Source: Halictus rubicundus
Lineage: Eukaryota; Arthropoda; Insecta; Hymenoptera; Halictidae
Reading direction: 5' to 3'
Assembly: GCF_050948215.1 (NCBI RefSeq)
Contig: NW_027488774.1
Location: forward strand, 310,001-374,000
DNA: 64,000 bases
The notes beneath the pieces were generated by a model that was given only the letters and a program-made list of their open reading frames with translations, searched no databases and was not told the origin of the DNA. A program made the position numbers and the translations under genes. Within the stretch, counting starts at the first letter, position 1; each line of letters begins with the position of its first letter. Shown here piece after piece: positions 14,601-28,880 of this stretch.

Positions 14601-17600
14601 GGATAGGATAGAGGATAGGATAGGATAGAGGATAGGATAGGATAGAGGATATGATAGGATAGAGGATCGGATAGGGGATTGGATAGGATAGAGGATAGGA
14701 TAGGATAGAGGATAGGATAGGATTGAGGATAGTATAGGATAGAGGATAGGATACGATAGAGTATAAGATAGAATAGAGGATAGGATAGGATAGAGGATAG
14801 GATAGGATAGAGGATAGGATAGGATAGAGGATAGGATAGGATAGAGGATAGGATAGGATAGAGGATAGTATAGGATAGAGGATAGGATAGGATAGAGGAT
14901 AGGATAGGATAGAGGATAGGATAGGATAGAGGATAGAATATAGGATTGGATAGGATACGATAGTGGATTGGATACATGATAGGATAGGATAGAAGATAGG
15001 ATAGGATAGAGGATAGGATAGGATAGAGGATAGGATAGAGGATAGGATAGTGGATTGTATAGGATAGAGGACAGGAGACGATAGAGGATAGGATAGGTTA
15101 GACGATAGGATAGGATAGAGGATAGGATAGGATAGAGGATAGGATAGGATAGAGGATAGGATAGGATAGAGGATATGATAGGATAGAGGATCGGATAGGG
15201 GATTGGATAGGATAGAGGATAGGAGACGATAGAGGATAGGATAGGTTAGACGATAGGATAGGATAGAGGATAGGATAGGATAGAGGATAGGATAGGATAG
15301 AGGATAGGATAGGATAGAGGATAGGATAGGATAGACGATAGGATAGGATAGAGGATATGATAGGATAGAGGATCGGATAGGGGATTGGATAGGATAGAGG
15401 ATAGGAGACGATAGAGGATAGGATAGGTTAGACGATAGGATAGGATAGAGGATAGGATAGAGGATAGGATAGAGGATAGGATAGAGGATAGGATAGAGGA
15501 TAGGATAGAGGATAGGATAGAGGATAGGATAGAGGATGGGATAGAGGATAGGATAGAGGATAGGATAGAGGATAGGATAGGATAGAGGATAGAATAGGAT
15601 AGAGGATAGGATAGGATTGAGGATAGGATAGGATAGAGGATAGGATATTATAGAGGATAGGATAGGATAGAGGATAAGGTAGGATAGAGGATAGGATAGG
15701 ATAGAGGGTAGGGTAGGATAGGATAGAGGATAGGATAGGATAGAGGATAGGATAGGATAGAGGATATGATAGGATAGAGGATCGGATAGGGGATTGGATA
15801 GGATAGAGGATAGGATAGGATAGAGGATAGGATATGATTGAGGATAGTATAGGATAGAGCAAAGGATAGGATAGAGGATCGGATAGGTGATTGGATAGGA
15901 TAGAGGATAGGATAGGATAGAGGAAAGGATAGGATTGAGGATAGTATAGGATAGAGGATAGGATACGATAGAGTATAAGATAGGATAGAGGATAGGATAG
16001 GATAGAGGATAGGATAGGATAGAGGATAGGATAGGATAGAGGATAGGATAGGATAGAGGATAGTATAGGATAGAGGATAGGATAGCATAGAGGATAGGAT
16101 AGGGGATTGGATAGGATAGAGGATAGGATAGGATAGAGGATAGAATAGAGGATAGGATAGAGGATAGGATAGGATAGAGGATAGGATAGAGGATAGGATA
16201 GAGGATAGGATAGGATAGAGGATAGAATAGGATAGAGGATAGGATAGGATTGAGGATAGGATAGGATAGAGGATAGGATATTATAGAGGATAGGATAGGA
16301 TAGAGGATAGGATAGGATAGAGGATAGGATAGGATAGAGGATATGATAGGATAGAGGATCGGATAGGGGATTGGATAGGATAGAGGATAGGAGACGATAG
16401 AGGATAGGATAGGTTAGACGATAGGATAGGATAGAGGATAGGATAGGATAGAGGATAGGATAGGATAGAGGATAGGATAGAGGATAGGATAGAGGATAGG
16501 ATAGAGGATAGGATAGAGGATAGGATAAAGGATAGGATAGGATAGAGGATAGAATAGGATAGAGGATAGGATAGGATTGAGGATAGGATAGGATAGAGGA
16601 TAGGATATTATAGAGGATAGGATAGGATAGAGGATATGATAGGATAGAGGATCGGATAGGGGATTGGATAGGATAGAGGATAGGATAGGATAGAGGATAG
16701 GATAGGATAGAGGATAGGATATAGGATTGGATAGGATAGAGGATAGGATAGGATAGAGGATAGGATAGGATAGAGGATAGGGTAGGATAGAGGATAGGAT
16801 AGGATAGAGGATAGGATAGGATAGAGGATAGGATAGGATAGAGGATAGGATAGGATGGAGGATAGGATAGGATAGAGGATAGGATAGGATAGAGGATAGG
16901 ATAGGATAGAGGATAGGATATAGGATTGGATAGGATAGAGGATAGGATAGGATAGAGGATAGGATAGGATAGAGGATAGGATATAGGATTGGATAGGATA
17001 GAGGATAGGATAGGATAGAGGATAGGATAGGATAGAGGATAGGGTAGGATAGAGGATAGGATACGATAGAGGATAGGATACGATAGAGGATAGGATAGGA
17101 TAGAGGATAGGATAGGATAGAGGATAGGATAGGATAGAGGATAGGATAGGATAGAGGATAGGATAGGATAGAGGATAGGATAGGATAGAGGATAGGATAT
17201 AGGATTGGATAGGATAGAGGATAGGATACGATAGTGGATAGGATACATGATAGGATAGGATAGAAGATAGGATAGGATAGAGGATAGGATAGGATAGAGG
17301 ATAGGATAGAGGATAGGATAGTGGATTGTATAGGATAGAGGACAGGAGACGATAGAGGATAGGATAGGCTAGACGATAGGATAGGATAGAGGATAGGATA
17401 GGATAGAGGATAGGATAGGATAGAGGATAGGATAGAGGATAGGATAGAGGATAGGATAGAGGATAGGATAGAGGATAGGATAGAGGATAGGATAGATAAT
17501 AGGATAGAGGATAGGATAGGATAGAGGATAGAATAGGATAGAGGATAGGATAGGATTGAGGATAGGATAGGATAGAGGATAGGATATTATAGAGGATAGG

Positions 17601-18122
17601 ATAGGATAGAGGATAAGGTAGGATAGAGGATAGGATAGGATAGAGGGTAGGATAGGATAGGATAGAGGATAGGATAGGATAGAGGATATGATAGGATAGA
17701 GGATCGGATAGGGGATTGGATAGGATAGAGGATAGGATAGGATAGAGGATAGGATAGGATTGAGGATATTATAGGATAGAGCAAAGGATAGGATAGAGGA
17801 TCGGATAGGTGATTGGATAGGATAGAGGATAGGATAGGATAGAGGATAGGATAGGATTGAGGATAGTATAGGATAGAGGATAGGATACGATAGAGTATAA
17901 GATAGAATAGAGGATAGGATAGGATAGAGGATAGGATAGGATAGAGGATAGGATAGGATGGAGGATAGGATAGGATAGAGGATAGGATAGGATAGAGGAT
18001 ATTATAGGATAGAGGATAGGATAGGATAGAGGATAGGATAGGATAGAGGATAGGATAGGATAGAGGATAGAATATAGGATTGGATAGGATAGAGGATAGG
18101 ATACGATAGTGGATTGGATACA

Positions 18123-21100
18123 TGATAGGATAGGATAGAAGATAGGATAGGATAGAGGATAGGATAGGATAGAGGATAGGATAGAGGATAGGATAGTGGA
18201 TTGTATAGGATAGAGGACAGGAGACGATAGAGGATAGGATAGGTTAGACGATAGGATAGGATAGAGGATAGGATAGGATAGAGGATAGGATAGGATAGAG
18301 GATAGGATAGGATAGAGGATAGGATATGATTGAGGATAGTATAGGATAGAGCAAAGGATAGGATAGAGGATCGGATAGGTGATTGGATAGGATAGAGGAT
18401 AGGATAGGATAGAGGATAGGATAGGATAGAGGATAGGATAGGATAGAGGATAGGATAGGATAGAGGATAGGATAGGATAGAGGATAGGATAGGATAGAGG
18501 ATAGGATAGGATAGAGGATAGGATAGGATAGAGGATAGGATATAGGATTGGATAGGATAGAGGATAGGATAGGATAGAGGATAGGATAGGATAGAGGATA
18601 GGATATAGGATTGGATAGGATAGAGGATAGGATAGGATAGAGGATAGGATAGGATAGAGGATAGGGTAGGATAGAGGATAGGATACGATAGAGGATAGGA
18701 TACGATAGAGGATAGGATAGGATAGAGGATAGGATAGGATAGAGGATAGGATAGGATAGAGGATAGGATAGGATAGAGGATAGGATAGGATAGAGGATAG
18801 GATAGGATAGAGGATAGGATAGGATAGAGGATAGGATAGGATAGAGGATAGGATAGGATAGAGGATAGGATATAGGATTGGATAGGATAGAGGATAGGAT
18901 ACGATAGTGGATAGGATACATGATAGGATAGGATAGAAGATAGGATAGGATAGAGGATAGGATAGGATAGAGGATAGGATAGAGGATAGGATAGTGGATT
19001 GTATAGGATAGAGGACAGGAGACGATAGAGGATAGGATAGGCTAGACGATAGGATAGGATAGAGGATAGGATAGGATAGAGGATAGGATAGGATAGAGGA
19101 TAGGATAGAGGATAGGATAGAGGATAGGATAGAGGATAGGATAGAGGATAGGATAGAGGATAGGATAGAGGATAGGATAGAGGATAGGATAGAGGATAGG
19201 ATAGAGGATAGGATAGGATAGAGGATAGAATAGGATAGAGGATAGGATAGGATTGAGGATAGGATAGGATAGAGGATAGGATATTATAGAGGATAGGATA
19301 GGATAGAGGATAAGGTAGGATAGAGGATAGGATAGGATAGAGGGTAGGATAGGATAGGATAGAGGATAGGATAGGATAGAGGATAAGATAGGATAGAGTA
19401 TAGGATAGGATAGAGGATAGGATAGGATAGAGGATAGGATAGGATTGAGGATAGGATAGGATTGAGGATAGTATAGGATAGATGAAAGGATAGGATAGAG
19501 GATCGGATAGGTGATTGGATGGGATAGAGGATAGGATAGGATAGAGGATAGGATAGGATTGAGGATAGTATAGGATAGAGGATAGGATAGGATAGAGGAT
19601 AAGATAGGATAGAGGATAGGATAGGATAGAGGATAGGATAGGATAGAGGATAGGATAGGATAGAGGATAGGATAGAGGATAGGATAGAGGATAGGATAGA
19701 GGATAGGATAGAGGATAGGATAGAGGATAGGATAGATAATAGAATAGAGGATAGGATAGGATAGAGGATAGGATAGGATAGAGGATAGGATAGGATGGAG
19801 GATAGGATAGGATAGAGGATAGGATAGGATAGAGGATATTATAGGATAGAGGATAGGATAGGATAGAGGATAGGATAGGATAGAGGATAGGATAGGATAG
19901 AGGATAGAATATAGGATTGGATAGGATAGAGGATAGGATACGATAGTGGATTGGATACATGATAGGATAGGATAGAAGATAGGATAGGATAGAGGATAGG
20001 ATAGGATAGAGGATAGGATAGAGGATAGGATAGTGGATTGTATAGGATAGAGGACAGGAGACGATAGAGGATAGGATAGGTTAGACGATAGGATAGGATA
20101 GAGGATAGGATAGGATAGAGGATAGGATAGGATAGAGGATAGGATAGGATAGAGGATAGGATATGATTGAGGATAGTATAGGATAGAGCAAAGGATAGGA
20201 TAGAGGATCGGATAGGTGATTGGATAGGATAGAGGATAGGATAGGATAGAGGATAGGATAGGATAGAGGATAGGATAGGATAGAGGATAGGATAGGATAG
20301 AGGATAGGATAGGATAGAGGATAGGATAGGATAGAGGATAGGATAGGATAGAGGATAGGATAGGATAGAGGATAGGATATAGGATTGGATAGGATAGAGG
20401 ATAGGATAGGATAGAGGATAGGATAGGATAGAGGATAGGATATAGGATTGGATAGGATAGAGGATAGGATAGGATAGAGGATAGGATAGGATAGAGGATA
20501 GGGTAGGATAGAGGATAGGATACGATAGAGGATAGGATACGATAGAGGATAGGATAGGATAGAGGATAGGATAGGATAGAGGATAGGATAGGATAGAGGA
20601 TAGGATAGGATAGAGGATAGGATAGGATAGAGGATAGGATAGGATAGAGGATAGGATAGGATAGAGGATAGGATAGGATAGAGGATAGGATAGGATAGAG
20701 GATAGGATATAGGATTGGATAGGATAGAGGATAGGATACGATAGTGGATAGGATACATGATAGGATAGGATAGAAGATAGGATAGGATAGAGGATAGGAT
20801 AGGATAGAGGATAGGATAGAGGATAGGATAGTGGATTGTATAGGATAGAGGACAGGAGACGATAGAGGATAGGATAGGCTAGACGATAGGATAGGATAGA
20901 GGATAGGATAGGATAGAGGATAGGATAGGATAGAGGATAGGATAGAGGATAGGATAGAGGATAGGATAGAGGATAGGATAGAGGATAGGATAGAGGATAG
21001 GATAGAGGATAGGATAGAGGATAGGATAGAGGATAGGATAGAGGATAGGATAGGATAGAGGATAGAATAGGATAGAGGATAGGATAGGATTGAGGATAGG

Positions 21101-23750
21101 ATAGGATAGAGGATAGGATATTATAGAGGATAGGATAGGATAGAGGATAAGGTAGGATAGAGGATAGGATAGGATAGAGGGTAGGATAGGATAGGATAGA
21201 GGATAGGATAGGATAGAGGATAAGATAGGATAGAGTATAGGATAGGATAGAGGATAGGATAGGATAGAGGATAGGATAGGATTGAGGATAGGATAGGATT
21301 GAGGATAGTATAGGATAGATGAAAGGATAGGATAGAGGATCGGATAGGTGATTGGATGGGATAGAGGATAGGATAGGATAGAGGATAGGATAGGATTGAG
21401 GATAGTATAGGATAGAGGATAGGATAGGATAGAGGATAAGATAGGATAGAGGATAGGATAGGATAGAGGATAGGATAGGATAGAGGATAGGATAGGATAG
21501 AGGATAGGATAGAGGATAGGATAGAGGATAGGATAGAGGATAGGATAGAGGATAGGATAGAGGATAGGATAGATAATAGGATAGAGGATAGGATAGGATA
21601 GAGGATAGAATAGGATAGAGGATAGGATAGGATTGAGGATAGGATAGGATAGAGGATAGGATATTATAGAGGATAGGATAGGATAGAGGATAAGGTAGGA
21701 TAGAGGATAGGATAGGATAGAGGGTAGGATAGGATAGGATAGAGGATAGGATAGGATAGAGGATATGATAGGATAGAGGATCGGATAGGGGATTGGATAG
21801 GATAGAGGATAGGATAGGATAGAGGATAGGATAGGATTGAGGATAGTATAGGATAGAGCAAAGGATAGGATAGAGGATCGGATAGGTGATTGGATAGGAT
21901 AGAGGATAGGATAGGATAGAGGATAGGATAGGATTGAGGATAGTATAGGATAGAGGATAGGATACGATAGAGTATAAGATAGAATAGAGGATAGGATAGG
22001 ATAGAGGATAGGATAGGATAGAGGATAGGATAGGATGGAGGATAGGATAGGATAGAGGATAGGATAGGATAGAGGATATTATAGGATAGAGGATAGGATA
22101 GGATAGAGGATAGGATAGGATAGAGGATAGGATAGGATAGAGGATAGAATATAGGATTGGATAGGATAGAGGATAGGATACGATAGTGGATTGGATACAT
22201 GATAGGATAGGATAGAAGATAGGATAGGATAGAGGATAGGATAGGATAGAGGATAGGATAGAGGATAGGATAGTGGATTGTATAGGATAGAGGACAGGAG
22301 ACGATAGAGGATAGGATAGGTTAGACGATAGGATAGGATAGAGGATAGGATAGGATAGAGGATAGGATAGGATAGAGGATAGGATAGGATAGAGGATAGG
22401 ATATGATTGAGGATAGTATAGGATAGAGCAAAGGATAGGATAGAGGATCGGATAGGTGATTGGATAGGATAGAGGATAGGATAGGATAGAGGATAGGATA
22501 GGATAGAGGATAGGATAGGATAGAGGATAGGATAGGATAGAGGATAGGATAGGATAGAGGATAGGATAGGATAGAGGATAGGATAGGATAGAGGATAGGA
22601 TAGGATAGAGGATAGGATATAGGATTGGATAGGATAGAGGATAGGATAGGATAGAGGATAGGATAGGATAGAGGATAGGATATAGGATTGGATAGGATAG
22701 AGGATAGGATAGGATAGAGGATAGGATAGGATAGAGGATAGGGTAGGATAGAGGATAGGATACGATAGAGGATAGGATACGATAGAGGATAGGATAGGAT
22801 AGAGGATAGGATAGGATAGAGGATAGGATAGGATAGAGGATAGGATAGGATAGAGGATAGGATAGGATAGAGGATAGGATAGGATAGAGGATAGGATAGG
22901 ATAGAGGATAGGATAGGATAGAGGATAGGATAGGATAGAGGATAGGATATAGGATTGGATAGGATAGAGGATAGGATACGATAGTGGATAGGATACATGA
23001 TAGGATAGGATAGAAGATAGGATAGGATAGAGGATAGGATAGGATAGAGGATAGGATAGAGGATAGGATAGTGGATTGTATAGGATAGAGGACAGGAGAC
23101 GATAGAGGATAGGATAGGCTAGACGATAGGATAGGATAGAGGATAGGATAGGATAGAGGATAGGATAGGATAGAGGATAGGATAGAGGATAGGATAGAGG
23201 ATAGGATAGAGGATAGGATAGAGGATAGGATAGAGGATAGGATAGAGGATAGGATAGAGGATAGGATAGAGGATAGGATAGAGGATAGGATAGGATAGAG
23301 GATAGAATAGGATAGAGGATAGGATAGGATTGAGGATAGGATAGGATAGAGGATAGGATATTATAGAGGATAGGATAGGATAGAGGATAAGGTAGGATAG
23401 AGGATAGGATAGGATAGAGGGTAGGATAGGATAGGATAGAGGATAGGATAGGATAGAGGATAAGATAGGATAGAGTATAGGATAGGATAGAGGATAGGAT
23501 AGGATAGAGGATAGGATAGGATTGAGGATAGGATAGGATTGAGGATAGTATAGGATAGATGAAAGGATAGGATAGAGGATCGGATAGGTGATTGGATGGG
23601 ATAGAGGATAGGATAGGATAGAGGATAGGATAGGATTGAGGATAGTATAGGATAGAGGATAGGATAGGATAGAGGATAAGATAGGATAGAGGATAGGATA
23701 GGATAGAGGATAGGATAGGATAGAGGATAGGATAGGATAGAGGATAGGAT
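18123..23750 (+). repeat. Higher-order repeat: superunits of about 1.84 and 2.24 kb
   Basis: The rare landmark GATACATGATAGG ends near 18123, 18921, 19960, 20758, 22200 and 22998. The spacings are 798, 1039, 798, 1442 and 798 bp. The 1837-bp and 2240-bp periods differ by about 403 bp. Lines compared by eye between about 19960-21510 and 22200-23750 are identical at an offset of 2240. These are recent segmental duplications of a 798-bp core with a variable spacer. The same landmark occurs less regularly from 974 to 17248. Confidence 0.8.
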
Positions 23751-26410
23751 AGGATAGAGGATAGTATAGGATAGAGGATATGATAGGATAGAGGATAGGA
23801 TAGGATAGAGGATATTATAGGATAGAGGATAGGATAGGATAGGATAGAGGATATTATAGGATAGAGGATAGGATAGGATAGGATAGAGTATAGGATTGGA
23901 TAGAGGATACGATATTATAGAGGATAGGATAGGATAGAGGAAACGATAGGGTATTGGATAGGATAGAGCATAGGATAAAGAATAGGATAGGATAGAGGAT
24001 AGGATAGGGGATTGGATAGCATACGGGATTGGATAGGATAGAGGATAGGATACGGTAGAAGATAGGATAGGATACAGGATAGGATAGGGGATTGGATAGG
24101 AAAGAGTATAGGATAGGATAGGATAGAGGATACGATATTATAGAGGATAGGATAGGATAGAGGATAGGATAGGATAGGATAGAGGATAGGATAGGATAGA
24201 GGATAGGATAGGATAGAGGATATGATAGGATAGAGGATCGGATAGGGGATTGGATAGGATAGAGGATAGGATAGGATAGAGGATAGGATAGGATAGAGGA
24301 TAGGATAGGATAGAGGATAGGATAGGATAGAGGATAGGATAGGATAGGATAGAGGATAGGATAGGATAGAGGATACGATAGGATACAGGATAGGATAGGA
24401 TAGAGGATACGATAGAATAGGATAGAGGATAGGACAGGATTGAGGATAGGATAGGATAGAGGATAGGATATTATAGAGGATAGGATAGGATAGAGGATAG
24501 GATAGGGGATTGGATAGGATAGAGGATAGGATAGGATAGAGGATAGGATAGGATTGAGGATAGGATAGGATAGAGGAAAGGATAGGATAGAGGATCGGAT
24601 AGGTGATTGGATAGGATAGAGGATAGGATAGGATAGAGGATAGTATAGGCTAGAGGATAGGATAGGATAGAGGAAACGATAGGGTATTGGATAGGATAGA
24701 GCATAGGATAAAGAATAGGATAGGATAGAGTATAGGATAGGATAGAGGATACGATATTATAGAGGATAGGATAGGATAGAGGATAGGATAGGATAGAGGA
24801 TAGGATAGGATAGAGGATAGGATAGGATAGAGGATAGGATAGGATAGAGGATAGGATAGGATAGGATAGAGGATAGGATAGGATAGAGGATACGATATTA
24901 TAGAGGATAGGATAGGATAGAGGAAACGATAGGGTATTGGATAGGATAGAGCATAGGATAAAGAATAGGATAGGATAGTGGATAGGATAGGGGATTGGAT
25001 AGCATACGGGATTGGATAGGATAGAGGATAGGATACGATAGAGGATAGGATAGGATGGAGGATAGGATAGGGGATTGGATAGGATAGAGTATAGGATAGG
25101 ATAGGATAGAGGATACGATATTATAGAGGATAGGATAGGATAGAGGATAGGATCGGATAGAGGATAGGATAGGGGATTGGATAGGATAGAGGAAAGGATA
25201 GGATAGAGGATAGGATAGGATAGAGGATAGGATATAGGATTGGATAGGTTAGAGGATAGGATACGATAGTGGATAGGATAGATGATAGGATAGGATAGAG
25301 GATAGGATAGGATAGAGGATAGGATAGGGAATTGGATAGGATAGAGGATAGGATAGGATAGAGGATAGGATAGGATTGAGGATAGGATAGAATAGATGAA
25401 AGGATAGGATAGAGGATCGGATAGGTGATTGGATAGGATAGAGGATAGGATATTATAGAGGATAGGATAGGATAGAGGATAGGATAGTATAGAGGATAGG
25501 ATAGGATAGAGGATAGAATAGGATAGATGATAGGATAGGAAAGAGGATAGGATAGGATACAGGATAGGATAGGATAGAGGATAGGATAGGGGATTGTATA
25601 GGATAGAGGATAGGATAGGATAGAGGATAGGATAGGATTGAGGATAGGATAGGATAGAGGAAAGGATAGGATAGAGGATCGGATAGGTGATTGGATAGGA
25701 TAGAGGATAGGATAGGATAGAGGATAGTATAGGATAGAGGATAGGATAGGATAGAGGATAGGATAGGATAGAGGATAGGATAGGATAGAGGATAGGATAG
25801 GATAGAGGATATTATAGGATAGAGGATAGGATAGGATAGGATAGAGTATAGGATAGGATAGAGGATACGATATTATAGAGGATAGGATAGGATAGAGGAA
25901 ACGATAGGGTATTGGATAGGATAGAGCATAGGATAAAGAATAGGATAGGATAGAGGATAGGATAGGGGATTGGATAGCATACGGGATTGGATAGAATAGA
26001 GGATAGGATACGATAGAGGATAGGATAGGATGGAGGATAAGATGGGGGATTGGATAGGATAGAGTATAGGATAGGATAGGATAGAGGATACGATATTATA
26101 GAGGATAGGATAGGATAGAGGATAGGATCGGATAGAGGATAGGATAGGGGATTGGATAGGATAGAGGAAAGGATAGGATAGAGGATAGGATAGGATAGAG
26201 GATAGGATATAGGATTGGATAGGTTAGAGGATAGGATACGTTAGTGGATAGGATATATGATAGGATAGGATAGAGGATAGGATAGGGGATTGGATAGGAT
26301 AGAGGATAGGATAGGATAGAGGATAGGATAGGATTGAGGATAGGATAGGATAGAGGAAAGCATAGGATAGAGGATCGGATAGGTGATTGGATAGGATAGA
26401 GGATAGGATA

Positions 26411-28036
26411 GGGGATTGGATAGCATACGGGATTGGATAGGATAGAGGATAGGATACGATAGAGGATAGGATAGGATGGAGGATAAGATGGGGGATTGGA
26501 TAGGATAGAGTATAGGATAGGATAGGATAGAGGATACGATATTATAGAGGATAGGATAGGATAGAGGATAGGATCGGATAGAGGATAGGATAGGGGATTG
26601 GATAGGATAGGGGAAAGGATAGGATAGAGGATAGGATAGGATAGAGGATAGGATATAGGATTGGATAGGTTAGAGGATAGGATACGATAGTGGATAGGAT
26701 ATATGATAGGATAGGATAGAGGATAGGATAGGATAGAGGATAGGATAGGGGATTGGATAGGATAGAGGATAGGATAGGATAGAGGATAGGATAGGATTGA
26801 GGATAGGATAGGATAGAGGAAAGCATAGGATAGAGGATCGGATAGGTGATTGGATAGGATAGAGGATAGGATAGGATAGAGGATAGTATAGGATAGAGGA
26901 TAGGATAGGATAGAGGATAGGATAGGATAGAGGATAGGATAGGATTGAGGATAGGATAGAATAGAGGAAAGGATAGGATAGAGGATCGGATAGGTGATTG
27001 GATAGGATAGAGGATAGGATATTATAGAGGATAGGATAGGATAGAGGATAGGATAGTATAGAGGATAGGATAGGATAGAGGATAGAATAGGATAGATGAT
27101 AGGATAGGAAAGAGGATAGGATAGGATACAGGATAGGATAGGATAGAGGATAGGATAGGGGATTGTATAGGATAGAGGATAGGATAGGATAGAGGATAGG
27201 ATAGGATTGAGGATAGGATAGGATAGAGGAAAGGATAGGATAGAGGATCGGATAGGGTAGAGGATAGTATAGGATAGAGGATAGGATAGGATAGAGGATA
27301 GGATAGGATAGAGGATAGGATAGGATAGAGGATAGGATAGGATAGAGGATATTATAGGATAGAGGATAGGATAGGATAGGATAGAGTATAGGATAGGATA
27401 GAGGATACGATATTATAGAGGATAGGATAGGATAGAGGAAACGATAGGGTATTGGATAGGATAGAGCATAGGATAAAGAATAGGATAGGATAGAGGATAG
27501 GATAGGGGATTGGATAGCATACGGGATTGGATAGGATAGAGGATAGGATACGATAGAGGATAGGATAGGATGGAGGATAAGATGGGGGATTGGATAGGAT
27601 AGAGTATAGGATAGGATAGGATAGAGGATACGATATTATAGAGGATAGGATAGGATAGAGGATAGGATCGGATAGAGGATAGGATAGGGGATTGGATAGG
27701 ATAGAGGAAAGGATAGGATAGAGGATAGGATAGGATAGAGGATAGGATATAGGATTGGATAGGTTAGAGGATAGGATACGATAGTGGATAGGATATATGA
27801 TAGGATAGGATAGAGGATAGGATAGGATAGAGGATAGGATAGGGGATTGGATAGGATAGAGGATAGGATAGGATAGAGGATAGGATAGGATTGAGGATAG
27901 GATAGGATAGAGGAAAGCATAGGATAGAGGATCGGATAGGTGATTGGATAGGATAGAGGATAGGATAGGATAGAGGATAGTATAGGATAGAGGATAGGAT
28001 AGGATAGAGGATAGGATAGGATAGAGGATAGGATAG
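26411..28036 (+). repeat. Tandem segmental duplication with 1094-bp offset
   Basis: The landmark GGGGATTGGATAGCATACGG at 26411 recurs at 27505. The sequence matches at that offset until about 26943 versus 28037. A related copy of the landmark lies at 25965, which is 446 bp before the first. The segment carries several variants not found in the 5-23 kb region (GCATACGGG, GGATAAAGAATAGG, GATGGGGG), so this part of the array has its own local history. Confidence 0.75.
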
Positions 28037-28880
28037 GATAGAGGATAGGATTGGTTAGAGGATAGGATAGGATAGAGGATAGGATAGGATAGAGGATAGG
28101 ATAGGATAGAGGATACGATAGGATAGAGGATAGGATAGGATAGAGGATTGGATTGGTTAGAAGATAGGATATAGGATTGGATAGGGTAGAGGATAGGATA
28201 CGATAGTGGATAGGATAGATGATAGGATACTATAGAGGATAGGATAGGATAGGGGATAGGATAGAGGATAGGATAGTGGATTGTATAGGATAGAGGAAAG
28301 GAGACGATAGAGGATAGGATAGGTTAGAGGACAGGATAGGATAGAGGATAGGATAGGATAGAGGATAGGATAGAGGATAGGATAGAGGATAGGATAGAGG
28401 ATAGGATAGGATAGAGGATAGGATAGGGGATTGGATAGGATAGAGGAAAGGATAGGATAGAGGATAGGATAGGATAGAGGATAGGATATAGGATTGGATA
28501 GGATAGAGGATAGGATACGATAGTGGATAGGATAGATGATAGGATAGGATAGAGGATAGGATAGGATAGAGGATAGGATAGGATAGAGGATAGGATAGAG
28601 GATAGGATAGAGGATAGGATAGTGGATTGTATAGGATAGAGGACAGAAGACGATAGAGGATAGGATAGGTTAGAGGATAGGATAGGATAGAGGATAGGAT
28701 AGTGGATTGTATAGGATAGAGGACAGAAGACGATAGAGGATAGGATAGGATAGAGGAAAGGAGAGGGTAGAGGATAGGATAGGATAGAGGATAGGATAGG
28801 GTAGAGGTTAGGTTGGATAGAGGATAGGATAGAGGATAGGATAGTGGATTGTATAGGATAGAGGACAGAAGACGATAGAG

